From contig JAGRBY010000341.1 in assembly GCA_020433835.1 (NCBI GenBank), positions 1-7,816 on the forward strand: a DNA stretch of 7,816 nucleotides, given 5' to 3'. The notes under the pieces are model-generated. The model did no database searches. It was not told where the DNA came from and worked only from the letters and a program-made list of their open reading frames with translations. This DNA is from Anaerolineae bacterium. Lineage in GTDB: Bacteria > Chloroflexota > Anaerolineae > 4572-78 > J111. Below, one piece after another: positions 1 through 4,976 of this stretch (its first letter is position 1; each line of letters starts with the position of its first letter). The translations under genes and the position numbers were made by a program.

Positions 1-144
1 GACAAAGAAATCGGCCAAAAGCTTACGATAAGCCCGCGCACGGTCAACGGGCACCTGAGCCACATTTACGCCAAATTAAATGTCCACTCGCGCACAGAAA
101 CAATGCTGTTGGCTTTAGAAAAAGGTTGGGTAACTTTAGAATAA
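1..144 (+). CDS. LuxR-type transcriptional regulator, C-terminal fragment (5' end outside window)
   Basis: Frame 1 is open from the window edge to a TAA at 142-144 and encodes 47 residues. The sequence reads as the second half of a LuxR/NarL-type helix-turn-helix: DKEIGQKLTISPRTVNGHLS is the scaffold plus recognition helix, followed by IYAKLNVHSRTETMLLAL. The pattern of EI, S-x-RTV-x-x-H, KL-x-V-x-SR and a terminal ALEKGW is that of the family, which binds promoter DNA through this domain. The N-terminal part is outside the window, so I cannot say whether it is a response regulator, a MalT-like ATPase or a PAS-type sensor. It lies 140 bp upstream of the small membrane protein on the same strand, so it may regulate that gene (inference from position only). 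Confidence 0.88.
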   Translation, partial: DKEIGQKLTISPRTVNGHLSHIYAKLNVHSRTETMLLALEKGWVTLE

Positions 145-206
145 GTTGTTTTACCGCCACATCCTTTAGAGAATAGGTATTTTTACCTGCAAAAGACACG
201 TAAAAT

Positions 207-233
207 CACGCTTGGGACAACGTCTCAAGCGTG
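207..233. promoter_or_regulatory. 27-bp imperfect dyad between the -35 and -10 elements (candidate operator)
   Basis: CACGCTTGGGA at 207-217 pairs with TCTCAAGCGTG at 223-233 over 11 positions, ten Watson-Crick and one G-T, with the 5-nt centre CAACG. It covers the -35 element and almost the whole spacer of the promoter at 212-240. Symmetry of this size in that place is typical of a dimeric repressor or activator site. A hairpin terminator for the upstream regulator is the alternative, but no T run follows on the + strand. Confidence 0.5.
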
Positions 234-240
234 TTATAGT
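212..240 (+). promoter_or_regulatory. Candidate sigma70-type promoter for the SPW-like gene
   Basis: TTGGGA at 212-217 (four of six matches to TTGACA) is followed after exactly 17 bp by TATAGT at 235-240 (five of six matches to TATAAT). Transcription would start near 247 and give a leader of about 38 nt that includes the GGGAGG site. Element match and spacing are good, but no start site has been mapped. Confidence 0.55.
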
Positions 241-272
241 TTAAAGAGAGAGAAACTATTTTTTAAGCTTAT

Positions 273-278
273 GGGAGG
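273..278 (+). promoter_or_regulatory. Ribosome binding site of the SPW-like gene
   Basis: GGGAGG lies 6 nt before the ATG at 285. It is the strongest Shine-Dalgarno sequence in the window and fixes the start of the downstream gene. Confidence 0.85.
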
Positions 279-284
279 TCAACT

Positions 285-608
285 ATGTATTGGGTTACGG
301 GTATTTTAGGTTTAATACTGGTACTGATGCCGTTTACTCTGGGCTACACCAATAATCTGGCAGCCCTATGGACAAGTATCATTTTGGGCTTAGTTGTGGT
401 GGCCGTTTCGTTTTATAAAGCCTTTACCAAAGACACGGCCCGCTGGGAATACAGTGTTGCCGCTACTGTAGGGCTTATAGCTGTATTTGCTCCGTTCATT
501 TTTGGATTTAGCACCCTAACAATTGCGATGTGGGCGACTATCATTCTGGGAGCACTTATTGCCCTTACAGCCGGTTATCTGGGCTTTTTTGCGCATCCGC
601 AAACGTAA
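285..608 (+). CDS. Small integral membrane protein with two SPW-like repeats
   Basis: The 107-residue product is almost wholly hydrophobic, with four predicted membrane helices at about 3-21, 26-46, 57-75 and 79-101. The two halves are internal repeats: W-x5-G-L-I-L-V-L-MPFTLGY then LWTSIILG in the first, and W-x8-GLIAVFAPFIFGF then MWATIILG in the second. This is the layout of the SPW repeat family (two helices per repeat, a Ser-Pro-Trp turn, then a Trp near the next helix), but here the SPW triplet is MPF and APF. The length is normal for the family, whose function is not known. The start is set by a strong ribosome binding site 6 nt upstream. A candidate promoter with a dyad lies just upstream and a strong terminator 70 bp downstream, so it is probably a single-gene unit with its own control. 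The fold assignment is fairly sure; the role is unknown. Confidence 0.85.
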   Translation: MYWVTGILGLILVLMPFTLGYTNNLAALWTSIILGLVVVAVSFYKAFTKDTARWEYSVAATVGLIAVFAPFIFGFSTLTIAMWATIILGALIALTAGYLGFFAHPQT

Positions 609-610
609 TA

Positions 611-656
611 AAAGCACGAATGCATGCTTTGTTAACCTTGAACGAAATCGTGCTTT
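611..656 (+). repeat. Inverted repeat downstream of the SPW-like gene
   Basis: AAAGCACGA at 611-619 pairs with TCGTGCTTT at 648-656 over 9 bp with a 28-nt loop. The first arm can instead pair locally: AAAGCA at 611-616 with TGCTTT at 625-630. It starts 2 nt after the stop codon and precedes the main terminator, so it may shape or protect the 3' end of the mRNA. The role is inferred only. Confidence 0.4.
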
Positions 657-680
657 AATATTTCTTAAACCCCTATTTTC

Positions 681-714
681 AAACCTTCTCAGCCCTCCTC
701 TGAGAAGGTTTTTT
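681..714. terminator. Rho-independent terminator between convergent genes
   Basis: AAACCTTCTCAG at 681-692 pairs perfectly with CTGAGAAGGTTT at 700-711 (12 bp) around the 7-nt loop CCCTCCT, and TTTTTT runs from 709 to 714. It terminates the + strand SPW-like unit. The stop codon of the convergent hydrolase gene (713-715) lies inside the T tract, so the same hairpin also begins immediately after that gene; on the - strand the stem is followed by TTTGAAAA, a poorer tail. It is therefore strong for the + strand and probably weaker for the - strand. Confidence 0.88.
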
Positions 715-2188
715 ATTGCCTCCGCGCCAGCCTGATATTCTTTACTTGAAAATCGTCCCAGACAAACTCATCTTGCTGAGCATCCGGCAAAAGGCGAACG
801 GTGGTGATCGTTAATGCATTATAACCGGGGCGCAGGTGCTCGATCGGCACCGTTCGCTGCACCGACAGCCAGCGTCGCGTAAAATCTTGCTGGGGCAGAT
901 CCGGTTCAAGAGATACCCCGTTAACGGCGACCGTTGCTCCGATTTCATTTTGCTGCATCAACTCTAAAGTAAGCTGCCAATCGTCCGAGCCGGGATCGAC
1001 CACATAAAAGCCGCCGGTCCAGGTTAAACTGGGTTTGCGCCCGCCAAACAGAGGCCACCAGGGTGGTTGTAAATCGGTATCGCCTAAATGGATAACCACA
1101 TCATCGGCCAGCACCGAAATTACGGTTTGGGGGTAGGCTTGGGTCGATGATGTGTCTGATTTATCGTGATAATAAAGTTCAGCCGCTGCTTGCCACGCCG
1201 CCAAGGCCGGTCGTGGTTCGCTCCGTTCATTAAGCAAGCTGTAGCCGCCAAATGGATCATCCTCACCCGGTATGGCTACATTCCAAACCGTTACCAGCTC
1301 CACCCAGGGCCAATCCCGGCGAACAAGAGTTAAGGCCTCGGCCAGATAGGCGGCTTGCTGATTGAGCGTTACTTTGATATCGGCTTGCTCCGGCGGCGGG
1401 TCGATGGTCCAGCCCAACTCCGTAATCCAGACCGGCTTATGATCATCGTCATTTTCGGCCATAATGTGCCGCAGTTCGGCCAGCCGCCCAAAAGCCGGGT
1501 GTTGGCTGTCGCTTTGGGGGGCGTTGGGCGCTTGCCCGAAGCTGTAGGGATGCGCCCCCAAGACATCGAAGTAATCCGCAGCACTGGCCGCATACATTTC
1601 CCGCAAAAACTGCCGATCATCCATCGCAGTGGCATCGTTGCTGTTGGTCGGAGCCAGACCGGCTGCAATAACCAGCGCCTCGGGGTCGGCGGCTTTGACA
1701 GCCTCATAACCAACGCGCATTAGTTCAACAAAGGCTGGTGGGTCGGGTGGTTGGCCGCCCCACTCGATGGCCAGGTTGGGTTCGTTCCAAATAATATAGG
1801 CTTTGATGCGGCCGCGATAGCGCTCGGCAACGTGCTGCACAAAATCTTCGTAATCCTCTAATTTGTCCGGCGGCGCGTTAAGCGACAAATCAACAGCGCT
1901 GGCCCAGGCCGGATGCTGGTCGAGCCGAACAATCAGCTCTAAACCATAATATTCCGCCCCGGCCACAATTTGATCGGTTGCCTGCCAGTGAAATTGGTTT
2001 TGCGTCGGCTCGATTTCGCGCCAGGCAAAGACCTGCACCAGGCTATCGAAGGCAGCGGCGTCAACGCGCTTGAGAATAGGGTCATCAACCTTAAGTGTAT
2101 GGGCTGCCAGACGAGGAGAGGCAGGTTTTGCGGTAGAGCAGGTGGTGAGAAAGCAAAGAAGGGTGATATAGAGTACAACCCGGCCCAT
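713..2188 (-). CDS. Secreted clan GH-A glycoside hydrolase-like protein, probable lipoprotein
   Basis: The chosen product has 491 residues. Residues 1-17 (MGRVVLYITLLCFLTTC) look like a signal peptide with a possible lipid-anchored Cys17; the residue before it is Thr, so the lipobox is imperfect. Residues 35-345 fit a TIM-barrel glycosidase of the GH5/GH39 type. IIWNEPN carries the likely acid/base Glu136 and VWITELGW the likely nucleophile Glu257, a spacing usual for clan GH-A. RLDQHPAW (88-95), GAHPYSF (211-217) and the Trp in VTVWN (299-303) match other barrel-strand ends. Residues about 350-491 are a separate domain rich in Trp and beta strands, perhaps sugar binding. The frame extends upstream to 2356, but that part translates an inverted-repeat arm and would bury the signal peptide, so the ATG at 2188 is preferred. 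No good ribosome binding site is visible. The polysaccharide substrate cannot be read from sequence. It follows the propeller lipoprotein gene on the same strand. Confidence 0.8.
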   Translation of the reverse strand: MGRVVLYITLLCFLTTCSTAKPASPRLAAHTLKVDDPILKRVDAAAFDSLVQVFAWREIEPTQNQFHWQATDQIVAGAEYYGLELIVRLDQHPAWASAVDLSLNAPPDKLEDYEDFVQHVAERYRGRIKAYIIWNEPNLAIEWGGQPPDPPAFVELMRVGYEAVKAADPEALVIAAGLAPTNSNDATAMDDRQFLREMYAASAADYFDVLGAHPYSFGQAPNAPQSDSQHPAFGRLAELRHIMAENDDDHKPVWITELGWTIDPPPEQADIKVTLNQQAAYLAEALTLVRRDWPWVELVTVWNVAIPGEDDPFGGYSLLNERSEPRPALAAWQAAAELYYHDKSDTSSTQAYPQTVISVLADDVVIHLGDTDLQPPWWPLFGGRKPSLTWTGGFYVVDPGSDDWQLTLELMQQNEIGATVAVNGVSLEPDLPQQDFTRRWLSVQRTVPIEHLRPGYNALTITTVRLLPDAQQDEFVWDDFQVKNIRLARRQ

Positions 2189-2259
2189 CCGGCCCAAAAG
2201 ATGAGGACGCAGATTTTCGCAGATAAACGCAGATAAAAAATAAAAAAACCGCAAAGGCG

Positions 2260-2271
2260 TGTCATTTCGAG
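2260..2271 (+). repeat. TGTCATTTCGAG direct repeat, copy 1
   Basis: The 12-mer TGTCATTTCGAG here is identical to the one at 2341-2352, 81 bp away, and both lie inside the inverted-repeat element. TGTCATTTCGAG-type words are, from memory, the core of dispersed intergenic repeats in several phyla. Confidence 0.6.
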
Positions 2272-2340
2272 GCGTTTTTGGCCGATAAATCTCTGAAATC
2301 GTTCTTGGCAAACAAAGTCGAGATTGAACCGACCCTGGTC

Positions 2341-2352
2341 TGTCATTTCGAG
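2341..2352 (+). repeat. TGTCATTTCGAG direct repeat, copy 2
   Basis: This copy is identical over 12 bases to 2260-2271. It is followed by ACATGGG, and TGTC at its start with GACA at 2351-2354 forms a short local dyad that the first copy lacks. Confidence 0.6.
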
Positions 2353-2437
2353 ACATGGGAACAAACCATAAAAAATCTGCGTTTATCTGCGTTTATCTGC
2401 GTCCAAAACTGCCATGCAAGCAGGGAGAAGCAATTTT

Positions 2438-4387
2438 TCACGGCGTTACTCCCCGCCATATACCATTTGCGGCGGCGATAAAGAGATCGCCGTCGGGACT
2501 CCAAGCCATCGTTTCGATAACGGTGTCGCTCAAGTCAGTGGGGCCGATGGCCGTCCAGCTTTGGCCTTCGTCAAGCGATTGGTAGATGCCGTGATAAGCA
2601 GTACCGGCCAAAAGCGTTTTTGCATCGGTTGGATCGGCTAAAAGGGTGGTGACTGACGTATGCTCAAGCCCCTGGCCCCAATCGCTGGCGATTACGCTAT
2701 CAGCAGTGCCTTCAACGGTAGCACCGTGATCAAAACTGCGATAAACGCCGCGCGTGGTGCCAATATAAAGCACGGAGCCGTTAGCATGCGGTTGGGCCAG
2801 CAGCGCCAGGATCGATTGGCCGGATAAGTCTCGTGCAGTCAGATCCCAGACGCTACTGTCTTCGGCCCGAAATAAACCGTCCTCGGTGCCGACATAAACG
2901 AAATCGCCTGCCGGATCGACGGCTAAACTGACGGTTTCCAACACGTCGCCTAACCCATCCCAGCGGGCCTGCCAATTTTGGCCGCTGTCGTAGCTTTCGT
3001 ACACCCGTTCCCAGGCCGCCAGCTTATAAAGATGGTTGGGTTTAGCCGGATTGACAACCAGCGCCGGAATGCCAAGCTGCGTGCCCTTGATAGGCTGCCA
3101 CGTAGCCCCGCCGTCGCGGCTGACGAGCATACCATCGCCGGAACTGCCGGCATAGACATTTTGCGGGTCAGACGGGTCGCCGGCCAGCGATTGGATGCCG
3201 CCGGACTGAATAACGTCGGTTGCTTTTATCCATTGTTGGATATCGGCCTGCCAGTGGAACAAGCCTGCGCCAGTGCCTAGCAAAACGCCATTTTCAACAC
3301 CCAACAAAGCGCGGGCCTCGATAGAACCAACGGACGGAGCCATATCGACCCAGCTTTGGCCTTGATCGTCGCTAACGTAGAGACCGTTCCAGGCTGCGGC
3401 CCACATGCGACTCGAACCGTCCGTTTGGGGGGAAAAGGCCAAATCCAACACACCGCCGGACGGCAAACCGGCTCCACCCCTGATCCAGGTAGCGCCGCCG
3501 TCGAGGCTGCCGTAAAATAAGCCCTGGCTGGTGCCAACGCGCACCGTTCCGTCATCGAGCCACAATAAGGCGGTTGCTTCATTAGAATCGAGCGGCAGGC
3601 TGGTCACCGGCTGCCACGATTGTCCGCCATCGTCGGTTCGAATGACCCGGCTGCGCAAACTAACCAGCGCCATGCGGGGATCAGCCGGATTGAGGGCGAT
3701 ATTGCTGCCGTACAGACCATCCCCTTCAGTTTGCCAGCTTTGGCCGCCATCGCGACTGGCAAAAACGCCCTGCCCCGACGTTCCGGCATACACAATCTGC
3801 CCATTGTCTGCTACGGCCAGTGAAATCACCGCCGCCGCGGCCAACGGCGCATTTTCCGGCACAATAGAGCGCCAATCGCCTTGATCGGTCTCAGTATAAA
3901 CGCCGTAACCATCAAGGCCCACGTATAAACGCCCTTGCGCATCAGAAGCCAGAGCAAAAGCGGCAACCGGCGGCAGTTCTGATACCCGCTGCCATATTTC
4001 TTGGCCTTCATCGCGCATGAATAGCCCATCCCGTGTCGCCGCCCAAAGTTTGACGCCGGAGCGGCCTTGATCGGGCGGTACGGTGGCGAGAAGATCAAAA
4101 ATCGGGTTGTCGGCCAGCCCGCTTCCGCCGGATTGCCAACTTTGGCCGCCATCGAGGCTGGTTAACAGCCCATCGGCTGCGTATGACCCCGCCCACAGCT
4201 GCTGCGGGTCAAGCGGGTTAATCGCCACCGCCAACACAATCGCCGAGTGGCGCGGCAGGCCATTTTCGACGCGCGTCCAGTGCCATTGCGGCGGCGTCGC
4301 CGGTGTGGCCGTTTGGCAGGCGGTCAAGGCTAAAAAAATCAGACTTAGCAGCCCATTTATAAGGAATGGAAGAATTGTTTTGGTCAT
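2438..4387 (-). CDS. Asp-box (BNR) beta-propeller lipoprotein
   Basis: The 649-residue product starts with a lipoprotein signal: a hydrophobic stretch at 5-20 and the lipobox LTAC, making Cys24 the anchored residue. The rest is a chain of beta-propeller blades marked by Asp boxes of the form S-x-D-x-G-x-[ST]-W. Clear copies lie at 77-84, 211-218, 251-258, 294-301, 339-346, 423-430, 465-472 and 604-611, with a worn copy ending in Val at 551-558 and degenerate ones near 124-132 and 165-172. Each is typically preceded by a strand such as VYAGTSGQGVF. The count suggests about 12-13 blades, enough for two propellers or one large sortilin-like ring. Such domains occur in sialidases, xyloglucanases and photosystem assembly factor Ycf48, but catalytic residues of an enzyme are not evident, so a binding or scaffold role is as likely. 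No Shine-Dalgarno precedes the ATG; the candidate promoter ends 7 nt before it, suggesting a leaderless mRNA. Confidence 0.88.
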   Translation of the reverse strand: MTKTILPFLINGLLSLIFLALTACQTATPATPPQWHWTRVENGLPRHSAIVLAVAINPLDPQQLWAGSYAADGLLTSLDGGQSWQSGGSGLADNPIFDLLATVPPDQGRSGVKLWAATRDGLFMRDEGQEIWQRVSELPPVAAFALASDAQGRLYVGLDGYGVYTETDQGDWRSIVPENAPLAAAAVISLAVADNGQIVYAGTSGQGVFASRDGGQSWQTEGDGLYGSNIALNPADPRMALVSLRSRVIRTDDGGQSWQPVTSLPLDSNEATALLWLDDGTVRVGTSQGLFYGSLDGGATWIRGGAGLPSGGVLDLAFSPQTDGSSRMWAAAWNGLYVSDDQGQSWVDMAPSVGSIEARALLGVENGVLLGTGAGLFHWQADIQQWIKATDVIQSGGIQSLAGDPSDPQNVYAGSSGDGMLVSRDGGATWQPIKGTQLGIPALVVNPAKPNHLYKLAAWERVYESYDSGQNWQARWDGLGDVLETVSLAVDPAGDFVYVGTEDGLFRAEDSSVWDLTARDLSGQSILALLAQPHANGSVLYIGTTRGVYRSFDHGATVEGTADSVIASDWGQGLEHTSVTTLLADPTDAKTLLAGTAYHGIYQSLDEGQSWTAIGPTDLSDTVIETMAWSPDGDLFIAAANGIWRGVTP

Positions 4388-4394
4388 ACCAGCA

Positions 4395-4424
4395 ATTATG
4401 GAGCGACAAAGCTTGCTTTGTCAT
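4395..4424 (-). promoter_or_regulatory. Candidate promoter of the propeller lipoprotein gene
   Basis: On the - strand ATGACA (4424-4419, five of six matches to TTGACA) is followed after 18 bp by CATAAT (4400-4395, five of six matches to TATAAT). The -10 element ends 7 nt before the ATG at 4387, so transcription would begin at or next to the start codon. This agrees with the lack of a Shine-Dalgarno sequence. The palindrome at 4405-4422 fills the spacer and overlaps the -35 element. Confidence 0.45.
4405..4422. repeat. 18-bp palindrome, REP-like unit 1
   Basis: GACAAAGCTTGCTTTGTC is eight bases and their exact inverse around TT; as a hairpin it makes a 7-bp stem with a CTTG loop. On the - strand it is followed by GCTCC (complement of 4400-4404). 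It is the mirror partner of the palindrome at 4435-4452, and lies in the promoter spacer of the propeller gene, so it may act as an operator. Confidence 0.65.
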
Positions 4425-4434
4425 GGGTGAGCAG

Positions 4435-4452
4435 GTCAAAGTAAACTTTGAC
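4435..4452. repeat. 18-bp palindrome, REP-like unit 2
   Basis: GTCAAAGTAAACTTTGAC is eight bases and their exact inverse around AA, followed on the + strand by GCTCC at 4453-4457. With unit 1 it forms a head-to-head pair separated by 12 bp. The outer arms 4400-4414 and 4443-4457 match as an inverted repeat at 13 of 15 positions. A further half-site copy, AGGTCAAAG, occurs at 4433-4441 and again at 4471-4479. Confidence 0.65.
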
Positions 4453-4463
4453 GCTCCGGATTT

Positions 4464-4553
4464 TTATAAGAGGTCAAAGGTAATACAGTTCGATGCATAA
4501 TGCCACGGTATCGTTAAATCTGGGTGAATTTCGCGGTAAGCCGGGTAGTAATT
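4464..4553 (-). pseudogene. Possible gene relic, protein-like 29-codon stretch without a start
   Basis: On the - strand codons from 4553 down to the TAA at 4464-4466 read NYYPAYREIHP then DLTIPWHYASNCITFDLL. This is rich in Pro, Tyr, Trp and charged residues, unlike translated AT-rich spacer. Upstream the frame runs into the AT-rich tract and meets a stop at 4599-4601, with no start codon or ribosome binding site. It may be the worn 3' end of a gene cut by the repeats. I do not recognise the family, and chance is possible. Confidence 0.2.
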
Positions 4554-4655
4554 GTAAATAATTAATAATGAATGGGGAATGGTGAATAAAAGACATCTTC
4601 ACTATTTATGTTTTGCTTTCAGCGGTTATTTTCGTTAACTTTTGGCTTTGAGGCA

Positions 4656-4976
4656 CTAATAAGAAGCCACAATTGAGCGCCAATTATCGGGCATGTGTGT
4701 CTCGTTGATAAAAATGCCTTGAAAGTTAGCGCCGGTGAGGTCGGCTTCGCGCAGATCAGCCCTATTGAGCAAAGCGTCGGCTAAATTGCTGTCGCGCAGG
4801 TCGGCACCGGCGAAGGATCGTCCGCGCAGATCGACAGCGGCACAAGTAGGCAGACACGATGCCGACTGCACTGTAGCGGTCAATGTCGTGAAGTTGTTTT
4901 CAATCCTTACAGCGCCATCGCCCTCACTTCTACAGCCGTGTCTAATAACAAAGCTTTTTCGGCATGCGTTCGACAT
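4656..4976 (-). CDS. Small pentapeptide-repeat protein (start uncertain)
   Basis: From the ATG at 4976 the product has 106 residues. Residues 48-92 are about nine consecutive pentapeptide repeats of the A-[DN]-L-x-x type, including ADLRD, SNLAD, ADLRE, ADLTG and ANFQG, which fold as a right-handed four-sided beta helix. The end, THMPDNW, is the usual closing of such domains. The N-terminal 23 codons overlap the 3' end of the PTS gene by 70 bp in another frame and look like shadow sequence (MSNACRKSFVIRHG); no ribosome binding site is evident. A TTG or GTG start after 4907 is possible, or the ORF is the 3' remnant of a longer gene. An SAxC segment (QSASC, 37-41) recalls a lipobox but lacks a hydrophobic stretch before it. 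Its function is unknown; such short coils serve as protein-binding or DNA-mimic scaffolds in other bacteria. Confidence 0.55.
   Translation of the reverse strand: MSNACRKSFVIRHGCRSEGDGAVRIENNFTTLTATVQSASCLPTCAAVDLRGRSFAGADLRDSNLADALLNRADLREADLTGANFQGIFINETHMPDNWRSIVASY

Larger units (their letters stand above)
145..284 (+). other. Intergenic region with promoter, dyad and ribosome binding site
   Basis: This 140-bp gap separates the LuxR-type regulator from the SPW-like gene. It holds a short hairpin at 176-188 (AGGTA, loop TTT, TACCT), the larger dyad at 207-233, a sigma70-like promoter at 212-240 and a strong Shine-Dalgarno sequence at 273-278. I see no T-tract terminator after the regulator, so read-through from it is possible in addition to the local promoter. 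Confidence 0.6.
2205..2404. repeat. 200-bp element bounded by 30-nt inverted arms of 10-bp units
   Basis: The left arm (2205-2234) and right arm (2375-2404) are inverted copies matching at 27 of 30 positions; the three mismatches are the run TTT at 2215-2217 against AAA in the other arm. Each arm consists of three tandem 10-mers; the right arm is ATCTGCGTTT, ATCTGCGTTT, ATCTGCGTCC and the left arm its complement. The interior holds two direct TGTCATTTCGAG copies and an A-rich tract. No open frame in it looks like a protein. The arms resemble a miniature inverted-repeat element or a spacer repeat family of the kind seen between genes in several environmental phyla (from memory). I found no target-site duplication at the outer edges (ATGA before 2205, AAAA after 2404). 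Confidence 0.7.
2189..2437. other. 249-bp intergenic region holding a compound repeat element
   Basis: This gap lies between the propeller gene (stop at 2438-2440) and the hydrolase start (2188). Most of it is the 200-bp inverted-repeat structure at 2205-2404. I see no clear promoter for the hydrolase. On the - strand two T runs (from the A tracts at 2235-2240 and 2242-2248) follow a weak 3-bp CGC/GCG stem, which could slow transcription but is not a convincing terminator. Confidence 0.7.
4388..4655. other. 268-bp intergenic region with palindromes, protein-like relic and AT-rich tract
   Basis: From right to left in the direction of transcription it holds an AT-rich tract of GAATGG-like words (4556-4606), a 29-codon protein-like stretch ending in a stop at 4464-4466, a pair of head-to-head palindromes (4400-4457), and the candidate promoter of the propeller gene (4395-4424). 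I see no convincing terminator for the pentapeptide-repeat ORF. Confidence 0.65.

Noticed and set aside
176..188. AGGTA-TTT-TACCT hairpin as terminator of the LuxR-type gene
   Set aside because: A 5-bp stem with no T tract after it is too weak to call.
1355..1723. A 122-codon open frame on the + strand
   Set aside because: It is antisense to the catalytic region of the hydrolase, whose motifs are clear on the - strand.
2189..2356. Upstream extension of the hydrolase frame to an ATG at 2356 (56 more codons)
   Set aside because: It translates the left arm and interior of the inverted-repeat element and would place the signal peptide inside the protein.
2371..2404. Three tandem ATCTGCGTTT units as a CRISPR-like array
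   Set aside because: The units are 10 bp and directly adjacent with no spacers, and there are only three.
2409..2423. Possible terminator after the propeller gene (CTGC/GCAG stem)
   Set aside because: The stem is only 4 bp and the following T run is short.
4659..4906. Tandem repeat DNA in the pentapeptide region
   Set aside because: The recurring GGTCGGC-like words are explained by the A-D-L pentapeptide codons.
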